Of a stretch of 64,000 bases of DNA, positions 1 through 9,889 are shown one piece after another. Made by a program: the position numbers and the translations under genes. Source of the DNA: Panaeolus papilionaceus (Eukaryota > Basidiomycota > Agaricomycetes > Agaricales); the NCBI GenBank assembly GCA_015501605.1, contig JADNRZ010000006.1, positions 1,426,001-1,490,000 of the forward strand, written 5' to 3'. The notes under the pieces are model-generated. The model saw only the letters and a program-made list of their open reading frames with translations. It did not search any database and was not told where the DNA came from. Within the stretch, counting starts at the first letter, position 1. Every line of letters begins with the position of its first letter.

Positions 1-298
1 TGCGATTGAGAGATTTCTCGATGGCGGTGTTGCGGATAAGGACGAGGTTGCCGAGTACGAAGTTGAAGTCACGGATAGTATGAGCGTGGTCAATCTCGAA
101 TTGACGCGCGGCTTTGAGTCGAGCTTCGAAGACGTTGGAATGGAGAAGGGAGAGATGCTCACGTCGCTTTTGAAGAGCAATAGCTCGACGAGCGATGAGA
201 TCGGTGGTTGAAAGAACGGAATCGGGAGGCGGAAGGAGGTAATTAGCCTCTGCTTTGATATACTTTGCATCAACCTCAACGATGAGGTTTCGAAGCCC
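1..298 (-). mobile_element. Ty3/gypsy element, integrase C-terminal part
   Basis: Read on the minus strand, and continued from the pol frame right of the inserted element with one target-site copy removed, this stretch stays open to the window edge. It encodes a sequence typical of the C-terminal part of fungal gypsy integrases: an LPPPDSVLSTTDLIARRA segment, an arginine/glutamine-rich helix, then GNLVLIRNTAIEKSLNR, the entry to the chromo/GPY-like module. The zinc-binding HHCC and catalytic DDE segments that should come first are not seen between this piece and RNase H. The element continues left of the window, so its 3' end and 3' LTR are not visible. Family assignment is from recognised motifs; the deletion is inferred. 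Confidence 0.7.
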
Positions 299-303
299 AA
301 TAA
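299..303. repeat. Target-site duplication AATAA, left copy
   Basis: AATAA lies directly left of the first LTR and recurs directly right of the second LTR at 1258-1262. A 5-bp duplication is normal for LTR-element integration. It supports an LTR of 124 bp ending in CACAAAA; an LTR ending at the last CACA would leave mismatched flanks (AATAA versus AAAAA). Confidence 0.8.
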
Positions 304-427
304 TGTTGTAATTCGGTATTTCCGTATTAGGTAGTCACCCCAGAATCCCCAAATTGGGGTATTCTGTTACATAATATACTAAGTTGAACTTCACTCTTAC
401 CATCGTGTATCGTCGTATATCACAAAA
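304..427 (+). repeat. 5' LTR of nested TRIM-like element
   Basis: This 124-bp sequence starts TGTTGTAATTCGG and ends ATCACAAAA, and recurs without a single difference at 1134-1257. It begins with TG; its last TG..CA-type end is CACA at 421-424, followed by AAA. It contains an imperfect hairpin at 341-366. Identity of the two copies implies a very recent insertion. Confidence 0.9.
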
Positions 428-439
428 GGTTATGGGCCC
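428..439 (+). other. Candidate primer-binding site (initiator tRNA-Met half)
   Basis: GGTTATGGGCCC follows the left LTR directly. It is complementary to the anticodon stem-loop of eukaryotic initiator tRNA-Met (GGGCCCATAACC, with CAU anticodon). Ty1/copia-group elements such as Drosophila copia prime from this internal half-tRNA rather than from the tRNA 3' end. The match is recalled from knowledge of that system, not aligned here. Confidence 0.65.
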
Positions 440-1121
440 CGAGCTACATTAATCTGTGTCTGCTTGCACATCCACTGGGGATATTTCATTGCTTGCTCAC
501 TACCTGCTTCACTGTCAATTATTACATCAGCAAAATAACTGTTATCTATGGTTGGAAGCCTCGTATAACCACCACTTTGCTCTTGCTAGCTGCCAGCTAA
601 GCAGTTCAATTCACCACCACTTTTTTTATTTCCTCATTCATTTCATTCCCTGTCCTTATTCCTGGCATCACCACTATCACTATCATTAACATTGATTCTG
701 CACCACCACCACTATGTTATCTGGAAGTCCTTGGATGGCTACACCTACTACTTCAAGTTGGACCAGAGGGTGTTATTGGAGAAGTTGATGGAAGGATATG
801 TTTGCTTGTAAAGGGTTAGAGGAGGCATTTGAGATGAAGAAGAAGATATAGAAGGGAAAGCTAAGATTGGTTAAGTCTTGATTTATTCCATCTCTCTTTT
901 ATCATTGGTTTGGTAGACTTATGGTATCTATTGATGGCTCTGGCAGATGTTGGCCATTTTAGTTCTGTAGTTTTCTTTCTTAATTTACTTTGCCATCCTC
1001 TTCCCCTTCACAAAGCATCATCCTTTCCTTAATTACCTGGATTTATTTTTCTTTTGCATTCTCATTTATTTTTTCTCCTTGTTTACCTGTTTTTACAGCT
1101 ACTTTAGATTGGAGATTCTGG

Positions 1122-1133
1122 TTTGAGGGGGTG
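1122..1133 (+). other. Polypurine tract of nested element
   Basis: A GAGGGGG run followed by TG lies immediately 5' of the second LTR. This is the position expected for the plus-strand primer of reverse transcription, and it sets the element orientation together with the primer site at 428. Confidence 0.65.
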
Positions 1134-1257
1134 TGTTGTAATTCGGTATTTCCGTATTAGGTAGTCACCCCAGAATCCCCAAATTGGGGTATTCTGTTAC
1201 ATAATATACTAAGTTGAACTTCACTCTTACCATCGTGTATCGTCGTATATCACAAAA
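1134..1257 (+). repeat. 3' LTR of nested TRIM-like element
   Basis: Identical over 124 bp to 304-427. It is followed directly by the right copy of the AATAA duplication (1258-1262), after which the minus-strand RNase H coding frame of the host gypsy element resumes. Confidence 0.9.
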
Positions 1258-3143
1258 AATAAGGTAGACTTTGAGCGACTTGAGGGCACGATAGAGACCG
1301 TACAACTCAAGCTTGGGTTGTGAAAAGCGAGCCTCACGCTCATTAAGAGTAATGGAACCAAAACGAGAGTAATATCGACGATTGGGATTGCTGGCATCGC
1401 ACTGAGCCAACAGATAACCAACTGCGATGTATGAGGTATCAACAGCCAAGATAATCGGAGGCGCATCCTCTGAATAATCAAGAGGACGAAGCGCTGGCGA
1501 CTCTAGAAGCGCACGCTTAAGGTCTTCCTGAGCAGTGACCTGCTCAGGTCCGAAAATAAAAGGTGCATCCTTGCGTGTCAACTTATTCAAGTGATGCGCT
1601 TGGTGTGCGAAGTTTCGAATGAATATACGGCAAATGCCAATGGTACCAAGAAATGCACGAAGCTCGGTAAGGGAAGAATAAGGTCCCCAGTTAACAATCT
1701 TGTCAACTCGGGAAGGATCAGGAATGCGACCATTAGGTGTGCACAAATGACCAAGAACGATGAAACATAGAGCAAATAAAACAGATTTTGATCCTGAAAA
1801 CGTACCACCTGCGTACTTCATACGCTGAATAACACGATTAAGATTAAGAAAATGCTCCCAAACGAAGCGTCGAATCCCAGGATTACCGGGAATCGTTTCG
1901 AATGAACCATCCTCAAGACGGTAATAAGAAATGGGACCCTTCACTGGCACATCATCAATGTATGGTACAGTGACGTGTGGGATCTCAGGTTGAAGAATAA
2001 ATGTAATATCATCATGAAAAATAGGAACAGAATTAGTCCACCCCATAGGGAGCTTGGTGAGACGAAGGGGACCCAGAGGGGTCTGGAAAGTGGTAAGATC
2101 ACGAGACGATGGTGCAAGTGCACGCTCGTCGTAACCAACAAAAAGATCGAGAATAGCACTGCAGGAGCACCCAGCAAACTGCTCAGCAACTTCCTCGGTA
2201 AAAGGGGGAACACCAGAATGTTGAATAGTAACTGCATTTAACGGTTCGAGAGATTGAACAATGCGAAGGGACGTACCATCTTTCTTAACCACTACAAACC
2301 ATTGACCTCGATAGGCCGCATTTGATGATTCGAACACTTTGGAGTCAACCTTCCGCTTAAGAAGCGAGAAGACCTGATCTCGAAGCGCATGGGGAATTGG
2401 AATAACATGCTGAACCCATGGCTTATGAGGAACAGTGGCGATCTCTACAGGAGGAAAGAACTTCTCCTTGAGATGACCACGCTCATCCTCTGTCCAAGCA
2501 AATGCTTCATTTTGGACGGACATAAGAAAGTCGAGGAGCTTAAGCTCCTCCGAAGTAAGATCTGAATGCCGCAGGTGAAATTCCTGACGACGTTCTTGGG
2601 TATAGCGCCCTGTGGGCTCGAAACTCGGAGGGGTGGTAGGTAAAGCTGGTAAATCCTCGAGAGGATCACCATCAAACTGGCGAACGATTCGAAATCGCTC
2701 TGGTAGCTCAGTTACCACAGGGCGAACCTTTTTGGAAACTGGCTTATACTTCTTCTTCGAAGCGGCAAAGCAAGGGAAAGAATCAGGATGTGGAGGGGAT
2801 GATGAGATAAAGGGTATATCAGAGAAAGCGTCCTCACAAGTAAGAGTACTCGTTGGTGCCATAGAAGTTGGAAATGATGAAACAGGTTCAGAATCAGGAA
2901 CAGAATTAAACACAGGAGATGGAATAAAATCATGAATCGAAGGATTGAACTCAGTACTGGTGATATAATGACCAGCACCAGCTTCAGCAAAAGAATCAAA
3001 CGATGAGAAGGAAACCTCATCATTAACCAAATCAAAATCGAAAGCAATACAGGCAAAAGAAGATATGACAGGAGAAACTGATGATGAATAAATAGAGGAG
3101 GTCGATGGATGAGTAGAATCCTCATCGACCTCTATCTGTGAAA
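1258..3143 (-). mobile_element. pol: Ty3/gypsy pol: reverse transcriptase and RNase H part
   Basis: A long minus-strand frame with the order expected of gypsy pol. An acidic Ser/Pro-rich linker comes first, then the RT fingers/palm with LRIVQSLEPLNAVT, LDLFVGYDE and the YIDD catalytic box (1951-1962), then the tether and the start of RNase H (ILAVDTS, about 1430-1450). No stop separates this frame from the end of gag. It overlaps the gag terminus in the -1 frame, so it is probably expressed by ribosomal frameshifting rather than from its own ATG. At 1258 the frame runs into the nested LTR element and terminates artificially inside it. The intact RT motifs suggest a fairly young copy, although disrupted. 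Confidence 0.85.
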
Positions 3144-5282
3144 ACCCATACCACGCCTATATGTAGGAATGGTGACTGAAATATCAGGATCATTGGGATC
3201 ATGAATGGTAACAGTCTGCTCTTCATTGTCAAAGTTCTCAACAACCGAGCGAGCCAAAGCGTCAAAAGGACGACCCAAAAGGATGTCATATGCCGCATTA
3301 CGGACAATATGAACCTGGAGATAAAGAATGACAGATTCGCCAAAACGAAATGGGACATTACGAGCGAATCCAACAGATGGATTGATCTCGCCATTCCCAG
3401 ACTGAATGTTGATCTTGTGCTTTTTATCATAAGCAAGACCCAGCTTATGGCACACATCTTCCGACATGGCCACTATCTGACATCCAGGATCTAAGATCGC
3501 TTCAACATAAAGACGATCATTGACATATGGCACAAGGGTTCGAAGTGAACAACTCTCGACACCAACAATGCCAACATTAACCTCCGTCAGAGGTAAGTTG
3601 ACATCCAAAGACAAATTGGAAGGAGGGGAATCGAACATATAATGTGCAAGGGACTCATCAGAATCAATATAATTACTCACCTCTTCTAAAGCTTGGGCGA
3701 AAGCAGGGTCAACCGCAGCAACAGGGTCCTTAGTAGGAATGCGCTTGGTCGATACAAGGTCCCGAGTACCAGAACGAAGCTCAGGAGCAAGTGAGAGAAG
3801 CTCACCAACAGTCACAGAGATGGGAGTATCCATGAGACGAGACTGAACACAACCTGCAACCTCAGCATTATATACTGGAGGTAATGACTTGTATGCAGGG
3901 TCTGACTTCTTCAACGATGAAGGAACAGGTTTAGCCGGTGCTCCAAAGTTGCGCACTCCTGGCGGGGCATAAGCTGCATCCTTAGCGTTTCGGAAGGGGT
4001 GTTCAGGTGCTGGAGGCGATGACAAAGGCTGAGATTGAGTAACTGGAACTGGTGCCTCTGGCAAAGTTGAAGCCGAAGCGTTGTTGGTGGGCGCCTGCTG
4101 TCGCTGAGAGCGAGTCTTGACAGGGAAAGCCTGACGAACTCCAGCACTGAAGAGCTGTGCCTCGATTGCCACAACTCGATCTTCAAGTGACAAGGAACCG
4201 TTTCTAGAGGGTAAAGACGAAGTAGTAAAAGTGGGGAGGGCTGTCTTATGCTCAGAGACGACCACGTCAGGCACGATCTCATGAAGCATTGACCCAGCCG
4301 CAACCTGATTAGGATTACGACGGTGCCACTCTTCCATGCGCTCTCGAAGCGTCGAACCAGTGATAGCTCGAGGGACAAACGCACCTGAGGGAAGTACTAA
4401 CTTCCCGTTACCATCCAACTTAGCTTTGCCTTGTGCAATATACTCGTTGGCAGCAGCACAGCTGCGGAGGAAATGGGCAGTAGAGCCACAAAATAAACAA
4501 CCATCTGAAGAAGAAGATGAACGGTTAGTTGAAGACTGAGACTGAATGGCAGAAACAATCGTCTGTGCAAACTTCGAGAGGATGGTATCGAGCTGTTCCA
4601 TCTTGACAAACTCGGAGGTACCTGACGATGAGGAAAGCGCTGGTGCTGGTGACGAAACAGGGATGATACCTGGAAGGTTAGATGACGAATTGAAAGAAGA
4701 ACTAGCCGCAGTTGCTTGAAGAACCCAGCGTGCGGCGTCATAGAGCTCCTCTGAAGAGTATGGAAGCGAAGGATGATGATTGGGGAGTTGGATCTGCAAG
4801 CGCTGCATTATCCTATCCACCAATGCGTCGCTGAACACATGTGTATAGGCACAACACTGCTCTGTAGCGCTTAAAACACCCTGATCGACAAGGTACTTCG
4901 AAACGCCACTAAACTGTAGGTGATAGTCAGTCAAATCTGTCAGGGAGCGTATACCTTTAATCTTGCGCTCTCCTATGAGTCCGTAGAGGTCGCTGATGGT
5001 GTATCGGTTGGTTGTCTGGTTGTAGATGTCGAACAACTTCTTCTTGAAGTCGTCATAGATAACAGTGGCAGTGGTGAACTCTGGGAGCGCTTCCCAAGAG
5101 TCACTGAGCGATGAGTCGAGGTACTGAGTCGCGTATTGCTTCTTCTGAACATCATTGATTATTGAATGGCGGGTGAAAAGCGTTTCGAGTTGAGAGAAAT
5201 AACGGCGGAGATCGGAGGGTTGTTGACGATCGAAGGTGGGAGCTCCACGCTCACCACGGAGAGGCATACCAGTTGTTGCCAT
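3132..5282 (-). CDS. gag: Ty3/gypsy Gag-protease polyprotein
   Basis: A 716-residue frame from ATG at 5282. The N-terminal half is the capsid-like retrotransposon gag fold (RRYFSQLETLF, QYLDSSLSDSW). A CCHC zinc knuckle, CLFCGSTAHFLRSC, lies near residue 262. A Ser/Pro-rich stretch follows, and near residue 598 a retropepsin-like segment has the active-site-like triad in ILDPGCQIVAMS, with a downstream ILLGRPF flap/hydrophobic-Gly motif. DPG replaces the usual D[S/T]G. The frame is open upstream of 5282 through about 5.73 kb, so translation could start earlier. It ends at 3132 just after the frameshift heptamer. Gag and protease share one frame and RT is -1. Confidence 0.85.
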   Translation of the reverse strand: MATTGMPLRGERGAPTFDRQQPSDLRRYFSQLETLFTRHSIINDVQKKQYATQYLDSSLSDSWEALPEFTTATVIYDDFKKKLFDIYNQTTNRYTISDLYGLIGERKIKGIRSLTDLTDYHLQFSGVSKYLVDQGVLSATEQCCAYTHVFSDALVDRIMQRLQIQLPNHHPSLPYSSEELYDAARWVLQATAASSSFNSSSNLPGIIPVSSPAPALSSSSGTSEFVKMEQLDTILSKFAQTIVSAIQSQSSTNRSSSSSDGCLFCGSTAHFLRSCAAANEYIAQGKAKLDGNGKLVLPSGAFVPRAITGSTLRERMEEWHRRNPNQVAAGSMLHEIVPDVVVSEHKTALPTFTTSSLPSRNGSLSLEDRVVAIEAQLFSAGVRQAFPVKTRSQRQQAPTNNASASTLPEAPVPVTQSQPLSSPPAPEHPFRNAKDAAYAPPGVRNFGAPAKPVPSSLKKSDPAYKSLPPVYNAEVAGCVQSRLMDTPISVTVGELLSLAPELRSGTRDLVSTKRIPTKDPVAAVDPAFAQALEEVSNYIDSDESLAHYMFDSPPSNLSLDVNLPLTEVNVGIVGVESCSLRTLVPYVNDRLYVEAILDPGCQIVAMSEDVCHKLGLAYDKKHKINIQSGNGEINPSVGFARNVPFRFGESVILYLQVHIVRNAAYDILLGRPFDALARSVVENFDNEEQTVTIHDPNDPDISVTIPTYRRGMGFHR
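3141..3147 (-). promoter_or_regulatory. Candidate -1 ribosomal frameshift heptamer GGGTTTT
   Basis: On the minus strand the last gag codons read ATG GGT TTT CAC AGA TAG. The heptamer G GGT TTT fits the X-XXY-YYZ rule in the gag frame. The pol frame is exactly -1 and is open through this point, with no stop from here to the RT. The gag stop lies 3 codons downstream. Confidence 0.6.
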
Positions 5283-5710
5283 CACTGGTAATGGAACAGA
5301 GGTATGAGACGACGAAGGATTAAGAAATAAAGTGACGAGAGGTAATAGTGGGGAAGAGGGACGAGAATAAGGAAGAGGAATGGAAAGAGGATCACGAGAA
5401 GGGTCTGAGGTTGACCAGCGATTGAGTTGGTCGAGTAAATCCGGCGAGGTAAAAGCTGGAGGTGGAGTAACTGGTGTAGGAGGTGGACTAGATAGCGGCG
5501 AGGATTCGTTGGATACTGGTAGTGAGGTAGATTGGGGAATAAGGATGTTGTTTACTTGGGTTTCTTCCGAGAAGGTAGGCGATGGCGACGACGATTCGGG
5601 GTTATCTGGGAACGCTCCGACGAGTTGGAGACGTGTATGACTGCGTAGTTGACGAGGAATGATGACTAGAGACGAGAATATACAACGGTGGAAGGCTTTG
5701 TAGAAGGAAA

Positions 5711-5729
5711 CCCCTCGCGGTGGGCTCCA
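5711..5729 (-). other. Candidate tRNA primer-binding site of gypsy element
   Basis: On the minus strand TGGAGCCCACCGCGAGGGG starts with TGG, the complement of the tRNA CCA end. It sits about 430 bases before the gag ATG and just after an ACATCA that could end the 5' LTR (about 5734-5739). Its position and form suit a gypsy primer site; which tRNA it matches was not determined. Confidence 0.45.
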
Positions 5730-5733
5730 ATTT

Positions 5734-8460
5734 GATGTGCGCGCGACGTCTTCAGGTGCGTAAACTAATCACACTGATGACCGGAGTGAGGTCAACGTCG
5801 CAAGAGTCGCTCTGAGGGTGCGTGTAGGTGTTTCCGTAGTTGACTAGGCCTTCGTAGCGATAGAATAAACAGATATTTGAAGCAGACGACGCTTCCTAGG
5901 ACTGATATATGAGACTAAAACTTAGAGGTTCGAAATGTGGGCATAAAAGTAGCTTCTGTATTTTTACGAGGCCCCATAGACTATGTACAAATGTGCTACG
6001 GAGCTAAACTACCAACTAAGGGGGTTCGAAACGAAACAAGAAAGCGCTGAGGCGCAGCAGGAAAGGGTTCAAAACAAAAGGAATGACTTGAAATGGGTGA
6101 AATGAGGGGGTGAAGTGAGGGGATATGGGAGTTGGAATAAGAAAAGAGGGTAAAGGTTGAAGAAATTGATGAAATAAACGGACTTAACGCCCGTACGCAT
6201 CATGGGGTGCGCTGGTTGTAAGGTACCATGGTCGGGGCTATCCCGTTTGGTATTGTGGCGGCTGATAGTAATGGAAACGAGCGACGCTCGTAGTGATAAA
6301 GTCGCGCCATGAGTTGGTGACGAAGCCGTGATAACCGGGATGGGAAAGCGTCGTGATTAGGAGCGCGTGCGTGCGTGCATATTGGCGAAAATGCGAAATT
6401 GATGGGTTACGGGTGCAGGTGAGCGCGCTGCTCATCAGCACTTATGTGGTATCGGTGCTGTTGTGTTTTTGTGTGAGGGTTAATTGCGGTATAGAGGTTC
6501 GAGGATATGATGTGGAACGGTGGACTCAGGTGGAGTTGATCAAGCAGGATACCCCCGGGCCCCATTGAACGTTGAATGACATTGTGAGGCCAACGACATC
6601 GACACACACATCAGGCGGCTATATCATCGAGATGTCAAATAGGGGCCTTTGATGTACATGCACCTAAGTGGCGAAGATGTTGCGAATCGTTGTTGAGACT
6701 CGCGATAGGGGCAGAGCGTCTCGGGATCGTCAAAGATGCGCAGCTACACAGGATCCCGATAACAATTCCCACTAGAACACTGCTCTCAGTCATTTCATAC
6801 AACTCCAGGTAAAACCAAAGTACCACGATTGCACCGCACATCAATTCCGACTCAGTCATCGGCGTCTCCCTTCCCTGCGGATATCATTTCTCGTCATGTC
6901 ATTTGAATTTCGGACTTTGTCCTGTCGCACTCTAAATGACGTCGTTGGACTTTATCCGCTCGTTCGCATCAATTGGTATGTGATCAGTGATTCCTTAAAT
7001 TATGCGTGGCGCCGGTGTCGGGAGCGTCGAGTTGCGCATTCATCTGTCGAGGGCTTACTCATAACCGCTCTTCAGTAATTCAATGAGGATTAGCGTCGTT
7101 TGACGTGATATATAGGGATTAGCGCGTTGTGATTCTGCTGCGTTGGATTCTTTCGTTCTTTGTGGAAGCGCTTCGAGGTGTCTTCGAAGGTTGGTTATAA
7201 TTTAACAATGGCTCTACTTGGTAAGTAAATTAGTTTGAAATGAGCCGGGATCAGAATTGGCGGTTTTTCGGGACTCAGAAGAGTAGCTAGTACACTCGTG
7301 TAATCGTGTCCGCGTATAATTGAATTTGAATATTTGAACTATCATAGAGTGGATTTTTCTAGCTACCAACTAGTTCGTGCTAAAAAGCCTGAAAATGTTA
7401 TCCCGCACTTGTCGATTAATTACCCATAATAAATGCCTCACGGAGGTTCAAGCACGGATCGCGCGTCTTGATGAGAAGTGGATTTTGAATTGTAGGGTGC
7501 ACCGGAGAACGCGAACGCCTTGTTATAGTTTTGGTTGATTTAATTCATCCATGAATCAGTATATCTGAAATGAGGGTATGCCCAGCGCATTGCGAGTTAC
7601 CACCAGGGTCCAGGTGCTAATTATGCATGGATACCGCGAATGTCGACGTCATTCACTTAAATTCATATTGGAAAAAGGACGGCGTGAGAGACCGAATGAC
7701 GCTGATGTCGACTGTGATCATGATCATAGGTATTTATGAATGACGGTGAGCCACTACATCGATAAAAAAGCTTGAGAGACGTGAGTGGGACCTTGTGGTG
7801 GACAGACATGTGACGGTCGATGCATGAATGCTTCGATGGGCGAGGTCACATGGGATAGGGGTCAGTAGAAGGATGCGCAAGTCATGAGGTGGTAGTGTAT
7901 CCCTTCGAGGCTCTTCCTAGGGGTACCGGTTCGAAGAAAGGGTTTCGATCGAGATGGGGTAGAGATGAGGTTATATGTGCAAAGTGCTAAGACGGACCGG
8001 AGACATACACAGATATGAGGACAGGTGACATTGAATGTTGCTCTGGTTGTTATGGTGGCATGGTTTCGAAATGAAAGATGACTATTTGAGGATACCGGCG
8101 ATGATGATTGTCGTTTCGTCGGAGGTATATGTAAGTCAAGTCAGGGTTCTGATGATGGGCGCTCATTCAATTGTGCACAGTTATGTTTGGGCGTTGACAA
8201 TGAAAATGTAATTCGATTTTTTTTAAAAAGAAAAAGAAAAGGACGCCGCTATTAAAATAGAAAATAAATAATTAAAATTACAGACTAAATTAGAATCCGC
8301 GGAGAGAATTGAGTTGGCAGTTCTTCCCGATTAGACTCGATGCTTTCCCGATCTGGAGTTTAGTTGTAGGAGTAATAAAACCAAGTTGAGCTCGCTGTCG
8401 TGCCTTTTTTTTTTCTTTCTCTTGTCGTCGTCGTCTCTGTCAACAACAGCAACAGTGCCC
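5734..8460. other. Gene-poor region, probably including gypsy 5' LTR
   Basis: No convincing coding sequence in 2.7 kb. The gypsy 5' LTR should start near 5734 and run right, but the 3' LTR is outside the window, so its outer end and target duplication cannot be placed. The small ORFs here (for example 6353-6568 and 6896-7078) show no codon-like composition or motifs. A pyrimidine-rich, T-tract leader at 8400-8460 probably belongs to the membrane-protein gene that follows. Confidence 0.5.
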
Positions 8461-9745
8461 ATGACTTCCTTGTTTTTCCTCGTCGTTCCCGCCATTGCGC
8501 TTATCTTACTTGCTTTGGCAGTGTTCAACGGCAGGCGGGTTATTGGTACTACTAACAATCTGAGGGCAGGAAAGTCTTGGAAACATTCGGCGGTGAATGT
8601 GACCATTATCACCGGATTGGTGATTGTGAGCATCGTTGCAGCGGTGGTACGATCTGGACAGACAGTGATGACTAGTATTGTGTACTTTCTAGGTGAGTTA
8701 ATACTATTGCATGGGTATATCGAATTGCCATATAGATGAAATTGTATATAGTGGCATTATCAGCGCTCCAACTCCATCATGAACCATTTGGGAGACTAGA
8801 GATTCTGCTTCTCTTGACCATTCTATCAGCAGGTAATGTAAATTTTTTTCTTGAGATTTTTTTCTGCTGTTCTTTTGGGGTTTTATTTTAATTAAATAAA
8901 GCGCATATAGCCACTCTTCTCGCTTTGGTCGCCACTTTGCATCCGCTGCCACCTGTTCTCTCAATTGCTTTGTTCATTTGTTACTCTGTCGCGTTCAACC
9001 TTCGCATCGCGTTATCCATCCTTCATCAGTCTAGACATAAGCAGGGGAACATTAGGTCCAACGCTTGTCTTCCTCTCAGCGCTACCACCACCGCTCAGGG
9101 TAACTGCTCAGAGGTTACCGCTCGAACTCCTATTTCAATCCATATCACGACGACAGCAGCATCAACATCTACTTTGCATTTCGGGGGGACAGCAAATTCA
9201 GTTCCAGTTTTATTACCCTCGCCTGTTTCATCCAACAGTTTCTTTGTAGAGGACGAAAAGGGCAAGAAAAATCAATCGAGCTCATCCCCACAAGCGAAGG
9301 ATTTGGAACATCAGCCTCGGAATCGCAGATCTTCACGAGTCTTACATCGTCGTCGTCGTCGTCAAGCCCAAGTTTGCAAGACGACACGCAACATCCTCGT
9401 CTGCACAGTCGTCTCGCAATCTTTCATTCTTGTCGCATACATTTGTGACATCATCTCGTCTATCCGGCATACTCCGTCACCGACCTCGAAAGCACATAAT
9501 TTAACCCTCCTCGACATACTCCATACAGCTTGCACGGTCGCCTCGACCTCTGTGATCATGTCTGCACTCTTTCGTGAGTAAAATTCATCTTTTCAACTTT
9601 TGATTTCTTTTTTTGCATTTTTTTGCATTCCAAACAATTTATTCGCCCGTCGCGGTCAACGTTTGATGGATCGATTGATGTCGAGTCGAGCTTCAATGCA
9701 GACGTCAATCTCCGGAGTCTAATTCGCTTTCATTATCTCTATTGA
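8461..9745 (+). CDS. Multi-pass membrane protein, unknown
   Basis: Not a family I recognise. Four exons join in frame: 8461-8692, 8752-8832, 8902-9573 and 9702-9745, giving 342 residues; the last exon is the least certain. At least six hydrophobic stretches are visible: one at the N-terminus (MTSLFFLVVPAIALILLAL), others near VTIITGLVIVSIVAAVV, EILLLLTILSA, VLSIALFICYSVAF, NILVCTVVSQSFILVAYI and LHTACTVASTSV. A long loop between the fourth and fifth is Ser/Thr-rich and then Arg-rich (RVLHRRRRR), as in a cytosolic loop. An upstream in-frame ATG at 8386 is rejected because it lies in a T/CGT-rich leader. Predicted location: plasma or internal membrane. Confidence 0.55.
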
Positions 9746-9889
9746 GTTTTTTCTGATTTCTCGGTGGCGCATATGCTGTCTCTCGGAACGCCAGTGTGAT
9801 CACGAGCAGTTTTCGATGCTTTTTAACTCGCCGTCTTTCATCTGCTTCTTCTCATTTATTTTTTCCTTCACTCCGCTCTTTACTAAAAA

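Larger units (their letters stand above)
304..1257 (+). mobile_element. Non-autonomous LTR retrotransposon (TRIM-like)
   Basis: A 954-bp unit bounded by two identical 124-bp direct repeats and a perfect 5-bp target duplication. Internally it has a primer-binding-like site right after the left LTR and a purine tract (GAGGGGG) right before the right LTR, so its sense strand is plus. The roughly 700-bp interior has no credible protein: the only plus-strand ORF (456-689) is a low-complexity His/Leu/Ser peptide. The size matches terminal-repeat retrotransposons in miniature, which are mobilised in trans. It interrupts the gypsy pol frame on the opposite strand. What is seen: repeats, duplication, purine tract. 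What is inferred: retroposition by a copia-type partner. Confidence 0.85.

Noticed and set aside
304..424. LTR of 121 bp ending in the canonical CA
   Set aside because: Ending at CACA leaves flanks AATAA and AAAAA; ending at CACAAAA gives a perfect duplication. A TG..CA element with one mutated duplication base cannot be fully excluded.
456..689. 77-codon ORF inside the small LTR element
   Set aside because: Low-complexity His/Leu/Ser sequence from CAC/CTT-rich DNA, no motif, and the element class is normally non-coding.
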